A stretch of 64,000 bases of DNA from Ancylobacter sp. TS-1 (GCF_009223885.1 NZ_CP045144.1:1798001-1862000), one strand, 5' to 3'; numbered from the stretch's first letter, positions 8,583 through 17,348 are shown. The notes: generated by a model not told the origin, from the letters alone. A program made the numbers and translations.

Positions 8583-9578
8583 TCACAGCACGAGGAGGCC
8601 GCCCGCCTCGCCCTCGGTGGCGATGGCGATCTCCCCGCCATCGGCGCGCCAGGCGATGGCGCTCACCGGCGCCCCGTCCGGCGCGCGCAGCAGGATCTCG
8701 GCGCCGTCCGAAAGGCGCACCATCATCGCCAGCCCGTCATCATAGCCGCAGGCGATGATCTCCTCCTTCGGGTGGGCGGCGACCGCGCTGACGCGAGTGT
8801 CGCGCGGGGCGAGCATGGTCGGCTGCTTGCCCATCGGCCCCTCCTTGCTGGCGAAGGGCCACAGGATCACCTCGCCGGAGCCGGAGGTGGCGAGGAAGCG
8901 CCCGCCGACGGTGAACTCCATCGAGCGCACGCGCGAGGGATAGCCCGACATGCGCATATGCGCGCCGTCCGGCAGGCGCCAGCCGTGCAGCGCCGCCTCC
9001 TGCATGGTGGTGACGACGAAGCGCGCCTCCGGATGCCAGAGCACGCCGCGATGCGAGCCCTTCCACTCCAGCACTTCGGGCTTGGCCTGCGCATTGGGGA
9101 ACCACAGGCTGGCGCCGCCATAATGGGCGACGGCGAGCCGCGTGCCCTTGGGCGCGAAGGCAAGGCCGCCGACCGTCGAGGGCAGGTCGAGCGTCCGGCG
9201 CTCGCCCTTCTTCGGCCGGAAATACGCGGTCTTGCCGACCGAGAAGGCAACCGAGCCGTCCGGCCCCGCCGCCACCTGGTCGATCCAGCGCCCCTTCTGC
9301 TCGAACAGCGTCTCCTGGCTGCCGTCGGCCAGCGTGGCGACCAGCCGCCCGTCGTCGCCGCCGGTGAGGAGGCGGCGCGCATCGCCGCTGACCGCCAGCA
9401 CCACGCCGTCATGGGCGCGTACCCGCGTCACCTCGTCGCCAGCCAGCACGACCTCGCCCTCGCCGAGCACGAAGGCCGCGACGGAACCGAGGAAGCGCAC
9501 GCCGACGGCGGCGCCGCCAAGGTCGACGCGGCGCAGCTTCGAGGTCAGGGACGAGGGAGTGGAGGACAGGGCGGCCAT
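8583..9578 (-). CDS. WD40-like beta-propeller protein
   Basis: A 331-residue protein made of about seven WD40-like blades: repeats such as VLAVSGDARRLLTGGDDGRLVATL, SVAFSVGKTAYF, GLAFAPKGTRLAVAHYGGASLWF, SMEFTVGGRFLATSGSGEVILWPF and AVAAHPKEEIIACGYDDGLAMMV. There is no signal peptide from the chosen start (MAALSSTPSS, 9578), so it appears cytoplasmic. This separates it from the periplasmic zinc chaperone AztD, also a propeller. It follows a COG0523 GTPase and zinc transporter genes, so a role in zinc handling or as a scaffold is inferred. The binding partner is unknown. Confidence 0.78.
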   Translation of the reverse strand: MAALSSTPSSLTSKLRRVDLGGAAVGVRFLGSVAAFVLGEGEVVLAGDEVTRVRAHDGVVLAVSGDARRLLTGGDDGRLVATLADGSQETLFEQKGRWIDQVAAGPDGSVAFSVGKTAYFRPKKGERRTLDLPSTVGGLAFAPKGTRLAVAHYGGASLWFPNAQAKPEVLEWKGSHRGVLWHPEARFVVTTMQEAALHGWRLPDGAHMRMSGYPSRVRSMEFTVGGRFLATSGSGEVILWPFASKEGPMGKQPTMLAPRDTRVSAVAAHPKEEIIACGYDDGLAMMVRLSDGAEILLRAPDGAPVSAIAWRADGGEIAIATEGEAGGLLVL

Positions 9579-9660
9579 GGGCTCGACGGCTTCGTGAAGG
9601 GGGAATGTCCGGTTAGCCCAAATCGCGCGCCGCGTCACGACGGAAGTCCCCCTCCCACGC

Positions 9661-9751
9661 GTCATCCCGGAACGGCCGTCAGGCCGTATCCGGGATCGTC
9701 GTCAGGATGGAGAGCGATCCCGGCTCTGCGCTACGCTCCGGCCGGGATGAC
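9661..9751. repeat. GTCATCCCGG palindromic intergenic repeat, copy 2
   Basis: GTCATCCCGG ... CCGGGATGAC with the internal TATCCGGGATCG / GCGATCCCGGCT pair. It is the first of two adjacent elements in the 331-bp gap between the COG0523 GTPase and the propeller gene. Confidence 0.85.
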
Positions 9752-9773
9752 GTATGACCGAAGAGTTCCTGCC

Positions 9774-9874
9774 GGGTCCCGGATCGGCGCTCCGCCTGCG
9801 GCGTCGCTTGTCCGGGAAACGAAGACGCCGTGTCCCGGACAAGCCGCACAACGTGCGGCGCCGATCCGGGACCC
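9774..9874. repeat. Related long inverted repeat next to copy 2
   Basis: The ends GGGTCCCGGATCGGCGC and GCGCCGATCCGGGACCC are exact inverted repeats about 17 bp long, with a smaller inner palindrome around TTGTCCGGGAA / TGTCCCGGACAA. It resembles the GTCATCCCGG family but with GTCCCGGATCGGCGC ends, so it is a second subtype. Together with copy 2 it fills most of this intergenic gap. Confidence 0.8.
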
Positions 9875-9909
9875 AGGGGAAACCCTTCGGCTGAACTCCG
9901 GACGCTTCG

Positions 9910-10884
9910 TCACGCCACGCAGGACAGGAAACCCGTCTCCAGCGCGGCGCGGTCGAGCTTGCGGCCGATGAAGACGATGCGGCTCAGCTTCGCCTCGTCC
10001 GCCCGCCACGGGCGCTGGTGATCGCCGTCGAGGATCATGTGCACGCCCTGGAACACGAAGCGGTCCGGGTCGTCCTTGAAGGCAAGGATGCCCTTGGAGC
10101 GCAGGATGTTCGGCCCCTCGCGCTGGGTCAGCTCCTGGATCCACGGGAAAAACTTGTCCGGGTCCAGCGGCTTGTCGGAGGAGAACGAGAAGGACTGCAT
10201 GTCCTCGTCGTGGAAATGCTTGTGGCCGCCTTCGAGGAAGTCCGGGTCGAGGGCCTGGATGCGATCGAGGTCGAACGCCCCCTGCCCCAGCACCTTGTCG
10301 ATGGCGATCTCGGAACGCTGGGTGCGGTGGATGCGGGCGAAGGGGTTGATGGCGCGGATGCGCATCTCGACGTCCTTCAGCTCGGTCTCCGACACCAGAT
10401 CGGTCTTGTTGAGCAGGATGACGTCGGCGAAGGCGATCTGGTTCTTGGCCTCGGGGGCGTCCTTCAGCCGGTCCTTCAGCCATTTGGCGTCGGCCACCGT
10501 CACCACGGCGTCGAGCGTGGTCTTGGCGCCCACCGTCTCGTCGACGAAGAACGTCTGGGCGACCGGGGCCGGGTCGGCAAGGCCGGTGGTCTCGACGATG
10601 ATGCCGTCGAAATCGCCCTTGCGCTTCAGCAGGCCGTCGATAATGCGGATCAGGTCGCCGCGCACGGTGCAGCAGATACACCCGTTGTTCATCTCGAACA
10701 CCTCCTCGTCGGCACCGACCACGAGGTCGTTGTCGATGCCGATCTCGCCAAACTCGTTGACGACGACGGCGAATTTCTTGCCGTGCGGCTCGGAGAGGAT
10801 GCGGTTGAGCAGCGTGGTCTTGCCGGCGCCGAGATAGCCGGTGAGCACGGTGACGGGGATCTTGCTGGGCTGAGTATCGGGCAT
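9910..10884 (-). CDS. COG0523 (CobW/ZNG1-type) GTPase metal chaperone
   Basis: A 324-residue G3E GTPase. Walker A is [10 protein letters not shown] (15-24), the metal-binding CxCC is C69-I-C71-C72 (NNGCICC), the guanine motif is NKTD near 160, and a His-rich patch ([10 protein letters not shown]) lies at about 220. The C-terminal CobW_C domain follows. Family members deliver zinc to client enzymes or serve cobalt or nickel enzymes. The neighbouring zinc ABC transporter and the absence of cobalamin or urease genes favour zinc. Intergenic repeats on both sides suggest its own transcript. Confidence 0.88.
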   Translation of the reverse strand: MPDTQPSKIPVTVLTGYLGAGKTTLLNRILSEPHGKKFAVVVNEFGEIGIDNDLVVGADEEVFEMNNGCICCTVRGDLIRIIDGLLKRKGDFDGIIVETTGLADPAPVAQTFFVDETVGAKTTLDAVVTVADAKWLKDRLKDAPEAKNQIAFADVILLNKTDLVSETELKDVEMRIRAINPFARIHRTQRSEIAIDKVLGQGAFDLDRIQALDPDFLEGGHKHFHDEDMQSFSFSSDKPLDPDKFFPWIQELTQREGPNILRSKGILAFKDDPDRFVFQGVHMILDGDHQRPWRADEAKLSRIVFIGRKLDRAALETGFLSCVA

Positions 10885-10916
10885 GGTGCCGCTCCAAATC
10901 CTTCTTCTATAAACGC

Positions 10917-11010
10917 GTCATCCCGGACGCCGCGACGCGGCGATCCGGGATCGCTTTCCGCCTCCTCGTCCGACGATCCCGGCTCGCGCTCGTGGCGCGG
11001 CCGGGATGAC
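10917..11010. repeat. GTCATCCCGG palindromic intergenic repeat, copy 3
   Basis: GTCATCCCGGACGC ... CGATCCGGGATCG ... CGATCCCGGCTCG ... GGCCGGGATGAC. It sits between aztC and the COG0523 GTPase gene. Confidence 0.85.
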
Positions 11011-11031
11011 GGTCCGAGCGGAGATGCCTGC

Positions 11032-12039
11032 TCAGCTCGACAGCGCCGAGGAAAGCTCGCGGATGTTGTTCTTCATCATGTCGATGTAGGTACTCGCCGG
11101 CCCCTTGTCATCGGAGAGCGCGTCCGAATAGAGCTCGCCGCCGATCTTGGCGTTGGTCTCCTTGGCGATGCGCTTCACGAGGCGGGGGTCGGAAATGTTC
11201 TCCATGAACACGGCCGGAATCTTTGAAGCCTTGATCTGGCGGATGATCCTGGCGACGTCCTTGGCGGAGGCTTCCGCCTCGGTCGAGACGCCCTGCGGGG
11301 CCACGAACTCGATGCCATAGGCGGCGCCGAAATAGCCGAAGGCGTCGTGCGAGGTGATGATGCGGCGGTTGCCGGCCGGGATCGCCGCCACGGCCGCCTT
11401 CACCTCGGCGTCGAGCGCCTGGAGCTTCTGCGTGTAGGCCGCCGCGTTCGCCTCATAGGCCGCCTTGCCGTCGGGGTCGGCCGCGACGAGCGCGTCGCGG
11501 ATATTGGCGACGTAGATCTCGGCATTGGGAATCGACTGCCAGGCGTGCGGGTCGATGCCGCCATGGTCGTGCTCGTGCTCGTGCGCGTCGGCCTTCTTGT
11601 CGTGATCGTGATCATGGTCGGCCTTCCCGGCCGCCTTGTCGTGGTCGTGGTCGTCTTCCTCGGCCATGTCGCGCGGCGCGATGCCCTTGGTGGCGACGAC
11701 GATCTCGGCCTTGGTGCCGGAGGCCTTCACCAGCCGGTCGATCCAGCCTTCGAAGCCGAGACCGTTGACGAAGACGATCCGGGCGGCGGCCACCTTCTTG
11801 GCGTCGGCCGGCGCCGGCTGGAAGACATGGGCGTCGCCGTTCGGGCCGACCAGCGTGGTGACGGCGACACGGTCGCCGCCGACCTCGCGGACGAAGTCGG
11901 CGAGGATCGAGAAGGAGGCGACGACGGGGATCTTCGGCGCCGCATCCTGCGCGGCGGCCGGAGCGACGAGGCCGAGCGCGAGGGCGCCGGCGAGGCCGAG
12001 CGCAAGAGCGCCGGCGAGGTAAAGGCGACGGGTGAGCAT
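11032..12039 (-). CDS. aztC: Zinc ABC transporter substrate-binding protein (AztC/ZnuA-like)
   Basis: A 335-residue periplasmic cluster A-I metal-binding protein with a signal peptide ending at APAAAQ (about 31). Metal ligands by alignment are H71 (DAHVFQP), H165 (DPHAWQ), H231 (SHDAFGYFG) and D306 (LYSDALS). A His/Asp-rich loop (HDHDKAAGKADHDHDHDKK, then HEHEHDH) spans about 130-160, as in zinc-type proteins. It is last in an A-B-C gene order like the aztABC set known from Paracoccus. Zinc is favoured over manganese by the His loop and the gene context; the symbol is tentative. Confidence 0.88.
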   Translation of the reverse strand: MLTRRLYLAGALALGLAGALALGLVAPAAAQDAAPKIPVVASFSILADFVREVGGDRVAVTTLVGPNGDAHVFQPAPADAKKVAAARIVFVNGLGFEGWIDRLVKASGTKAEIVVATKGIAPRDMAEEDDHDHDKAAGKADHDHDHDKKADAHEHEHDHGGIDPHAWQSIPNAEIYVANIRDALVAADPDGKAAYEANAAAYTQKLQALDAEVKAAVAAIPAGNRRIITSHDAFGYFGAAYGIEFVAPQGVSTEAEASAKDVARIIRQIKASKIPAVFMENISDPRLVKRIAKETNAKIGGELYSDALSDDKGPASTYIDMMKNNIRELSSALSS

Positions 12040-12054
12040 GGGAGGGGGGCTCCT

Positions 12055-12924
12055 TCAGGCTTCGAGATGGCGTTGCGGCAGGAAGCGGAGCAGCAGCCCG
12101 CCAACCGGCCCGAACAGCACGGAGAGCGCATAGGCACCGCCGGCAACGAGGATGATGGCGGGCCCGGAAGGCACGCCGGAATGATAGGAGACGAGCAGGC
12201 CGAGCACGCCGGAGGCGCAGGCGATCACCACCGAGATGCCGACCAGCACGGTCAGCTCCCGGGTCCAGAACCGGGCCGCCGCGGCCGGCAGCATCATCAG
12301 CCCCACCGCCAGCAGCGTGCCCAGCGCATGGAAGCCGCCGACCAGATTGGTGACGACCAGCGCCAGGAAGATCAGATGCGAGGGCGCCCCCGCCCGGCTG
12401 ACCGAGCGCAGAAAGCCGGGATCGACGCTCTCCAGCACCAGCGGGCGCCAGGCCAGCGCCAGCACCACGAGCGTCAGGCTGGAGATCGAGACGATGAGCA
12501 GCAGCGTCGCGTCGTCGAGCGCCAGCACGGTGCCGAACAGCACGTGCAGCAGATCGACATTGGAGCCGCGCAGCGAGACCAGCAGCACGCCGAGCGCCAG
12601 CGAGATGAGGTAGAAGGCGGCGAGTGCCGCGTCCTCCTTCATCTGGGTGGCGCGCGCCACCGCGCCGGCGCCGAGCGCCACCGCGAAGCCGGCGACGAGG
12701 CCGCCGACGGTCATGGCGAAGAGGTTGAGGCCGGCGGCGAGGAAGCCGACCGCCGCGCCGGGCAGCACGGCATGCGCCATCGCGTCGCCGGCGAGGCTCA
12801 TCCGGCGCAGCATCATCAGCACGCCGATGGGACCGGCGCCGATGCCGAGCGCCAGCACGCCGACCAGCGCCCGCCGCATGAAGTCGAATTCGGCGAAGGG
12901 GCCGATGAGGAGATCGTAGATCAC
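12055..12924 (-). CDS. aztB: Zinc ABC transporter permease (AztB/ZnuB-like)
   Basis: A 289-residue ABC-3 family permease with eight or more membrane segments. Typical motifs are MLRRMSLAGDAMAHAVLPGAA near residue 38 and the NLVGGFHALGTLLAVGLMMLPAAAARFW block near 190. It starts with GTG at 12924, overlapping the stop of the ATPase gene as GTGA, so translation is coupled. The overall sequence fits the AztB branch more than E. coli ZnuB. Confidence 0.9.
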   Translation of the reverse strand: MIYDLLIGPFAEFDFMRRALVGVLALGIGAGPIGVLMMLRRMSLAGDAMAHAVLPGAAVGFLAAGLNLFAMTVGGLVAGFAVALGAGAVARATQMKEDAALAAFYLISLALGVLLVSLRGSNVDLLHVLFGTVLALDDATLLLIVSISSLTLVVLALAWRPLVLESVDPGFLRSVSRAGAPSHLIFLALVVTNLVGGFHALGTLLAVGLMMLPAAAARFWTRELTVLVGISVVIACASGVLGLLVSYHSGVPSGPAIILVAGGAYALSVLFGPVGGLLLRFLPQRHLEA

Positions 12925-13670
12925 GCCGCTGCCCCCGAAACCGGCGGGCAGGCCGGAGCGGCCTCGTCCCACGCCTCGCACATGCGGCGCGCCGCCGCCA
13001 GATTGTCGGGGGTGAGCACCTCGCGGGTCGCGCCCCAGGCCACCGCCTCGCGCGCCAGCAGCAGCGTGCGGGGGAAATGGTCGCGCACCAGATCGAAATC
13101 GTGCAGCACGGCGATCACGGTCCGGCCCTCGCCGTTCCAGCGCGTCACCAGCGCGGTCAGGTCGGCCATGGTGCCGGCGTCGAGGGCGGTGAAGGGCTCG
13201 TCGAGCAGGATCAGCCGCGCATCCTGCAACAGCAGCCGCGCGAACAGGGTGCGCTGCATCTGCCCGCCCGACAGGGTGTCGATGGGCCGCATCTCGAACC
13301 CTTCCAGCCCCACCGCCGCGATGGCGTCCTCGATGCGGGCCCGGTCGGCGCGGCCGATGCCGCCGAACAGCCCGGCACGGCGCCACAGCCCCATGGAAAC
13401 GAGGTCGTAGACATCGATCGGGAAGGTGCGGTCGACCTCCGCCGCCTGCGGCAGATAGGCGATCTCGCGGGCCGGCACATGGCCCTCTATGCGCCCGGTC
13501 AGCGGCGACAGCACGCCGGCTATGCCCTTGAGCAGGGTCGACTTGCCCGCCCCGTTCGGCCCGCAAACGGCCAGCAGGTCGCCATCCGCCACGTCGCCGT
13601 CGAGATGGTGCACGGCCGGGTGGCGGTCATAGCCGAGGGTGAGGTTGCGGAAGGAAAGAACGTTGCCCAT
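12921..13670 (-). CDS. aztA: Zinc ABC transporter ATP-binding protein (AztA/ZnuC-like)
   Basis: A 249-residue ATPase with Walker A CGPNGAGKST (36-45), Q-loop YLPQAAEVD, signature LSGGQ (133-137), Walker B RLILLDEPF and the switch histidine in VLHDFDLV. It drives metal import through the adjacent permease. Its ATG overlaps the stop of the upstream His-rich gene by one base, so all four genes form one operon read leftward. Confidence 0.9.
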   Translation of the reverse strand: MGNVLSFRNLTLGYDRHPAVHHLDGDVADGDLLAVCGPNGAGKSTLLKGIAGVLSPLTGRIEGHVPAREIAYLPQAAEVDRTFPIDVYDLVSMGLWRRAGLFGGIGRADRARIEDAIAAVGLEGFEMRPIDTLSGGQMQRTLFARLLLQDARLILLDEPFTALDAGTMADLTALVTRWNGEGRTVIAVLHDFDLVRDHFPRTLLLAREAVAWGATREVLTPDNLAAARRMCEAWDEAAPACPPVSGAAA

Positions 13671-14023
13671 CAGTTGCCCGCTCCGATCACCGCCAGCGCC
13701 GCGGCCCAGATGAGGGCCGCCAGCGGCAGGGCGATGGCCAGCCGCTGCCAGGCGGACAGGCGCAGCAGCGAGAAGCCGGGCCGCGCCGCCGGATGCCGCT
13801 CGCCCGGCGCGTGCGAATGGCGGTGATGCGCGGAGCCGGCCGCACCGGCCTGCGTTCCGTGTCCGTGGGAATGGCCATGGGAATGATCGTGGGCGTGCGA
13901 ATGATCATGCTCGTGATCGTGGGAATGAGCATGTCCGCGCGCCGTGCCGCCAGCCTCTCCGCGCCCGTCCGGAGGGGGGCGATGGTCGGTGCGGTCGTGC
14001 AGGCGGACGGGGGCGACGGACAT
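13670..14023 (-). CDS. His-rich single-pass membrane protein heading the zinc transporter operon
   Basis: A 117-residue protein with no domain I recognise. Residues about 30-75 are nearly all His alternating with Ser, Asp, Glu or Gly (HSHDHEHDHSHAHDHSHGHS), a likely multi-zinc site. One hydrophobic helix at the C-terminus (LAIALPLAALIWAAALAVIG) would anchor it in the inner membrane. The ATG at 14023 has GGAG upstream. It overlaps aztA by one base and lies just below two palindromes. Zinc buffering or delivery at the transporter is inferred. Confidence 0.75.
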   Translation of the reverse strand: MSVAPVRLHDRTDHRPPPDGRGEAGGTARGHAHSHDHEHDHSHAHDHSHGHSHGHGTQAGAAGSAHHRHSHAPGERHPAARPGFSLLRLSAWQRLAIALPLAALIWAAALAVIGAGN

Positions 14024-14044
14024 GCTCAAACTCCAACGGACGAA

Positions 14045-14061
14045 TTGATACTGTATATCAA
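14045..14061. promoter_or_regulatory. Candidate Zur box 1
   Basis: TTGATACTGTATATCAA has 6-bp inverted arms (TTGATA/TATCAA) around a 5-bp centre, 22 nt upstream of the His-rich zinc operon. Its core GATACTGTATATC matches the second site in 11 of 13 positions. Assignment to Zur is from context. Confidence 0.65.
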
Positions 14062-14081
14062 TCCGCCCGTCCAGCCATGAC

Positions 14082-14094
14082 GATACTTTGTATC
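14082..14094. promoter_or_regulatory. Candidate Zur box 2
   Basis: GATACTTTGTATC has inverted GATAC/GTATC arms around TTT, with its centre 35 bp from box 1. Paired sites would suit strong repression of the zinc operon. The divergent ppa gene is farther away. Confidence 0.62.
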
Positions 14095-14268
14095 ATTGGC
14101 AGGATTGCGCGGCGTCAATGACGGCGGGCGGCCGACGGCGGCAGGCTTGCCCCGCCGAATTGATGGGATGACCCGTCTCGACGGCGCGCCCGCGCCGACA
14201 TAAGAGAAGGCGCCTTTTCATGCCGGCGCTGCCGGCCTGTTCGATCCGGAGCCCGTTGGAGCCCATTC

Positions 14269-14796
14269 ATGGATATTTCGCGCATTTCGACCGGCCCGAA
14301 CCCGCCTGACGAGGTTCACGCCATCATCGAGATCCCGGCCGGCGGCGCGCCGGTGAAGTACGAGATCGACAAGGAATCCGGCGCGCTCTTCGTCGACCGC
14401 TTCCTGCACACGCCGATGTTCTACCCGGGCAATTACGGCTTCATCCCGAACACGCTCGGCGACGATGGCGACCCGCTCGACATCATCGTCATCTCGCCGA
14501 TCCCGCTGCTGGCCGGCTCGGTCATCGCCGCGCGCCCGGTCGGCGTGCTGATGATGACGGACGAGAAGGGCGGTGACGAGAAGGTGCTCGCCGTGCCGGC
14601 GGACTCGGTCTACCCCTACCACTCCAAGATCAACAGCTATGCCGACCTGCCCCCGCTCGTCGTCGAGCAGGTCGCCCACTTCTTCACCCACTACAAGGAT
14701 CTGGAGAAGGGCAAGAAGGTCTCGGTCGCCGACTGGGAAGGCCCGGAGAAGGCCCGCGAACTCATCCTCAAGGCGATTGCCGCCGCCAAGAAGTAG
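14269..14796 (+). CDS. ppa: Inorganic pyrophosphatase
   Basis: A 175-residue family I soluble pyrophosphatase that splits PPi to phosphate in the cytoplasm. Typical parts are EIPAGGAPVKYEIDKESGALFVDR (20-43), the substrate site YPGNYGFIPNTLGDDGDPLDIIV (51-73) with its metal-binding aspartates, and VYPYHSKINSYADLP. The length equals other bacterial Ppa. A strong terminator follows. Confidence 0.97.
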   Translation: MDISRISTGPNPPDEVHAIIEIPAGGAPVKYEIDKESGALFVDRFLHTPMFYPGNYGFIPNTLGDDGDPLDIIVISPIPLLAGSVIAARPVGVLMMTDEKGGDEKVLAVPADSVYPYHSKINSYADLPPLVVEQVAHFFTHYKDLEKGKKVSVADWEGPEKARELILKAIAAAKK

Positions 14797-14820
14797 GCCG
14801 GCCCTCGCCGCCCGACATCG

Positions 14821-14848
14821 AAGGCCCGGGCCGCGCCCGGGCCTTTTT
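14821..14848 (+). terminator. Rho-independent terminator after ppa
   Basis: An 11-bp perfect stem (AAGGCCCGGGC / GCCCGGGCCTT), CGC loop, then TTT. Confidence 0.88.
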
Positions 14849-14881
14849 CGTTTCCGCCCCGGGCGCGGCGGTCGGCGGCGC

Positions 14882-15922
14882 CTATTCCTCGAAGCCCATC
14901 CCGGCCAGCGCGCGCTGGAGCGCCGCACCGAGAACGATGCCCTCCCGCGCCGTCCGCGCGCGGTTGACGAGGCGCCGCGTGCCGGGGAGCCGGGCGCCGG
15001 GCTCGTGCTCGATGGCGAGCGCCAGCCGCTCCAGATGGTCGAGATAGGCGTCGCCCGCCATCGGGCCGGGATCGATGGCGATGATCACCTGCCCCACCGC
15101 CGCCGGCGGTCCCTTGCCGTCGAAGAAGCTCGGCGTGTCGAAGGCGAAGGTGGAGGCGGTCAGCGCCGCCGCCATCACCTCGATGACGAAGGCGAGCGCC
15201 GTGCCCTTGGCCTCGCCCATCGGCACCATGGTTCCGGCAAGCCCGGCCTTGGCGTCGGTGGTCGGGTTGCCCTCGGCGTCGAAGGCCCAGCCCTCGGGAA
15301 TGGTCTCGTCGCCCCGCTGCACGGCGGCCAGGATGTTGCCGCGCGCCACCTTGGCGACCGAGAGGTCCACCACGGCCGGGGCCCGCGCCTTCAGCGGCGT
15401 GGCGAAGGCGATGGGATTGGTGCCGAACACCGGCTTGCGCCCGCCCCACGGGGCGATCGATGCCGAGGCATTGGCAAAGGCGAGCGCGACCAGCCCCGCC
15501 TCGGCGAGCTTCTCCACCGGCTGGCCGGCGACGCCGAAATGGCTGGAGCGGCGCACCGCCATCATCCCGATGCCGGTCTCGCGCGCAATGTCGGCAATCG
15601 CCGGCAGGCCAAGCTCGATGGCGGGATAGGCGAAACCGTTGCCGGCATCCACCGCCAGCACCGAGGGCGACATGCGCCGCAGGCTCGGCACGGCGTTGCC
15701 GTCGATCTTGCCCGCCGCCGCCATGGCACTGTAGCTCGGCAGCCGGGCGAGGCCATGCGTGCCGAGCCCGTCCGCCTCGGCGCGCACCAGCGCGTCGGCG
15801 GTGATCGCGGCATTGGCCGGCGAGGTGCCGAACCGCTCCAGCACGCGGGCGGCGAAGGCGCGCGCCTCGCCGAGCGAAAGACGGCGGTCGTGGAACGCCG
15901 CGCGCGCGATAGGGCCTTCCAT
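14882..15922 (-). CDS. Ldh-family (malate/L-sulfolactate/ureidoglycolate-type) dehydrogenase
   Basis: A 346-residue NAD(P)-dependent 2-hydroxyacid dehydrogenase of the LDH2/MDH2 family, a fold unrelated to classical malate dehydrogenase. Family marks are VRAEADGLGTHGLARLPSY (48-66), MAVRRSSHFGVAG with the catalytic histidine, FGTNPIAFATP and DLSVAKVARG. Members oxidise ureidoglycolate, sulfolactate, malate or similar. The ATG at 15922 overlaps the creatininase stop by one base. Here it probably acts late in the unknown pathway of this locus. Confidence 0.85.
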   Translation of the reverse strand: MEGPIARAAFHDRRLSLGEARAFAARVLERFGTSPANAAITADALVRAEADGLGTHGLARLPSYSAMAAAGKIDGNAVPSLRRMSPSVLAVDAGNGFAYPAIELGLPAIADIARETGIGMMAVRRSSHFGVAGQPVEKLAEAGLVALAFANASASIAPWGGRKPVFGTNPIAFATPLKARAPAVVDLSVAKVARGNILAAVQRGDETIPEGWAFDAEGNPTTDAKAGLAGTMVPMGEAKGTALAFVIEVMAAALTASTFAFDTPSFFDGKGPPAAVGQVIIAIDPGPMAGDAYLDHLERLALAIEHEPGARLPGTRRLVNRARTAREGIVLGAALQRALAGMGFEE

Positions 15923-16764
15923 CACGCGGCGCCCCCGCCGAGCGGCCCCGCCGCCAGACGGGACAGGTCGAAGCGCTCGACGTCCGCCAGCAATTCGACG
16001 AAGGCGCGGGCGCCGAAGAGCGCACAGGTCTCGCCCTTCTCGCGGCTCGCCTCGCCGGCATCTCCCATGCCGCCCTCGGGGTTGATATCCTGCGCCATCC
16101 AGCCGAAGCCGGCCGGCGTGCCGGCGCGCAGGAAGGCGAATTCCTGCTCCATGGCGAGGGTGACGGGCGGGAAGTCGCGCACCTCGCCCTCGCGCACCGT
16201 GTCGGGCCGGAAGGCCATCATCAGCGAGGTCTCGATGCCGCCGGCATGGATGCCGTGCTGGCGCTCCTGCGCGCTGAACAGCCCCTCGGGATAGCCGAAG
16301 CGATGCCAGGAGACGGTGACGGCCAGCATGCCGAGCCGGGCGCGCAGGTCGCGCGCCACGATGTCGAGGATCGGCACATTGCCGCCGTGGGAATTGACGA
16401 TGACCAGCTTGCGTACCCCGGCCCGGTACACGCTCTCGCCGATCTCGGTCCAGGCGCGGATCACCGTCTCGGCGGAAAGCGTCAGCGTGCCGGGGAAATG
16501 GATATGCTCGTTCGACTTGCCGATCGCCTGCATCGGCAGGAACACCGCCGGGCTCTCCGCCGGCAGCAGCCGCGCCACCTCTTTCAGGTAGCCTTCGCCG
16601 ATGAAGCCGTCGACGCCGACCGGCAGATGCGGCCCGTGCTGCTCCACCGCCGCCACCGGCAGCACGGCGATCCAGTTGGCCGTATCGCCGGCGGCGAAAT
16701 CGGTCCAGGCGAGTTCGGTCCAGAAGCGTTTGGGCGGCGTGGCAGACGGTGTGGCAGGCGACAT
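15922..16764 (-). CDS. Creatininase family amidohydrolase
   Basis: A 280-residue creatininase/ArfB/MftE-family protein. The dinuclear metal site is visible: E41 and H43 (AVEQHGPHLP), D52, H126 (NSHGGN) and E178 (HAGGIETS). Members hydrolyse cyclic or formyl amides such as creatinine and formamidopyrimidines. The start at 16764 gives the normal length. It lies between the RidA and Ldh genes in a leftward set, facing an ABC transporter and an amidohydrolase. The real substrate is unknown; a cyclic amide intermediate is inferred. Confidence 0.85.
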   Translation of the reverse strand: MSPATPSATPPKRFWTELAWTDFAAGDTANWIAVLPVAAVEQHGPHLPVGVDGFIGEGYLKEVARLLPAESPAVFLPMQAIGKSNEHIHFPGTLTLSAETVIRAWTEIGESVYRAGVRKLVIVNSHGGNVPILDIVARDLRARLGMLAVTVSWHRFGYPEGLFSAQERQHGIHAGGIETSLMMAFRPDTVREGEVRDFPPVTLAMEQEFAFLRAGTPAGFGWMAQDINPEGGMGDAGEASREKGETCALFGARAFVELLADVERFDLSRLAAGPLGGGAA

Positions 16765-16802
16765 GTCAGCGTGTCCGGGGGTTCGACGCGGGCGTTCTAG
16801 GC

Positions 16803-17192
16803 TCAATCGGCTTTCGCCGCCAGCGCCTCCACCTCGACCTTGAACTCGGGCCGGGCGAAGCCGGAGACGATCATCAGCGTCGAGGCCGGCGCCGGGTCGA
16901 CGACGAAGCGGTCGCGCGCCGCCATATAGGCGGCCAGGTGGGCGCGGTCGGTGACATAGGCGTTGAGCCGCACGATATCCCCCGGCCCCATGCCCGCCTC
17001 GGCAAGGCAGGCGGCGATGGCGCGCAGGCACAGCTCAGCCTGCTCCTCCGCGCTCTCGGGGATGGCGTCGTCCGCCGCGATGCCGAGCTGGCCGGAGACC
17101 AGAAGCAGCCGCGCCCCGGCCTCCACCTCCACGGCATGGCTGTAGCGGGCGAAGGGACGGCGTATGGCGGGCGGGACCAGATGGCGCAGCAT
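16803..17192 (-). CDS. RidA family (YjgF/UK114) protein
   Basis: A 129-residue RidA-type protein, opening MLRHLVPPAIRRPFARYSHAVEV. It contains the family's LLLVSGQLGIAAD and VRLNAYVTDRAHLAAYMAARD segments and ends EFKVEVEALAAK. RidA proteins hydrolyse reactive imine/enamine intermediates, and paralogues in catabolic operons act on pathway-specific aminoacrylates. The lack of the archetypal Arg in the usual C-terminal position suggests a specialised paralogue, though no alignment was made. The start at 17192 matches normal family length. Confidence 0.82.
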   Translation of the reverse strand: MLRHLVPPAIRRPFARYSHAVEVEAGARLLLVSGQLGIAADDAIPESAEEQAELCLRAIAACLAEAGMGPGDIVRLNAYVTDRAHLAAYMAARDRFVVDPAPASTLMIVSGFARPEFKVEVEALAAKAD

Positions 17193-17348
17193 GGCGGACA
17201 CTCGCAGGTAGGGCGGGCGATCGGATCGGGCGGTGGCACGCGTGCACAGACTTGTCATGCGGGCATATGTGCATCGCGTTTAAGCTCGCCTATCATGGCG
17301 GCATTCGAACTGCCACGCACCGCCCTTCGTACCCGGATGGAGACACCG

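Noticed and set aside
8583..9578. AztD periplasmic zinc chaperone
   Set aside because: It is a propeller protein in the right setting, but no signal peptide is present from any plausible start.
11347..13410. A 687-codon plus-strand frame over the zinc transporter genes
   Set aside because: It is complementary to aztC, aztB and aztA, which have full catalytic and ligand motifs.
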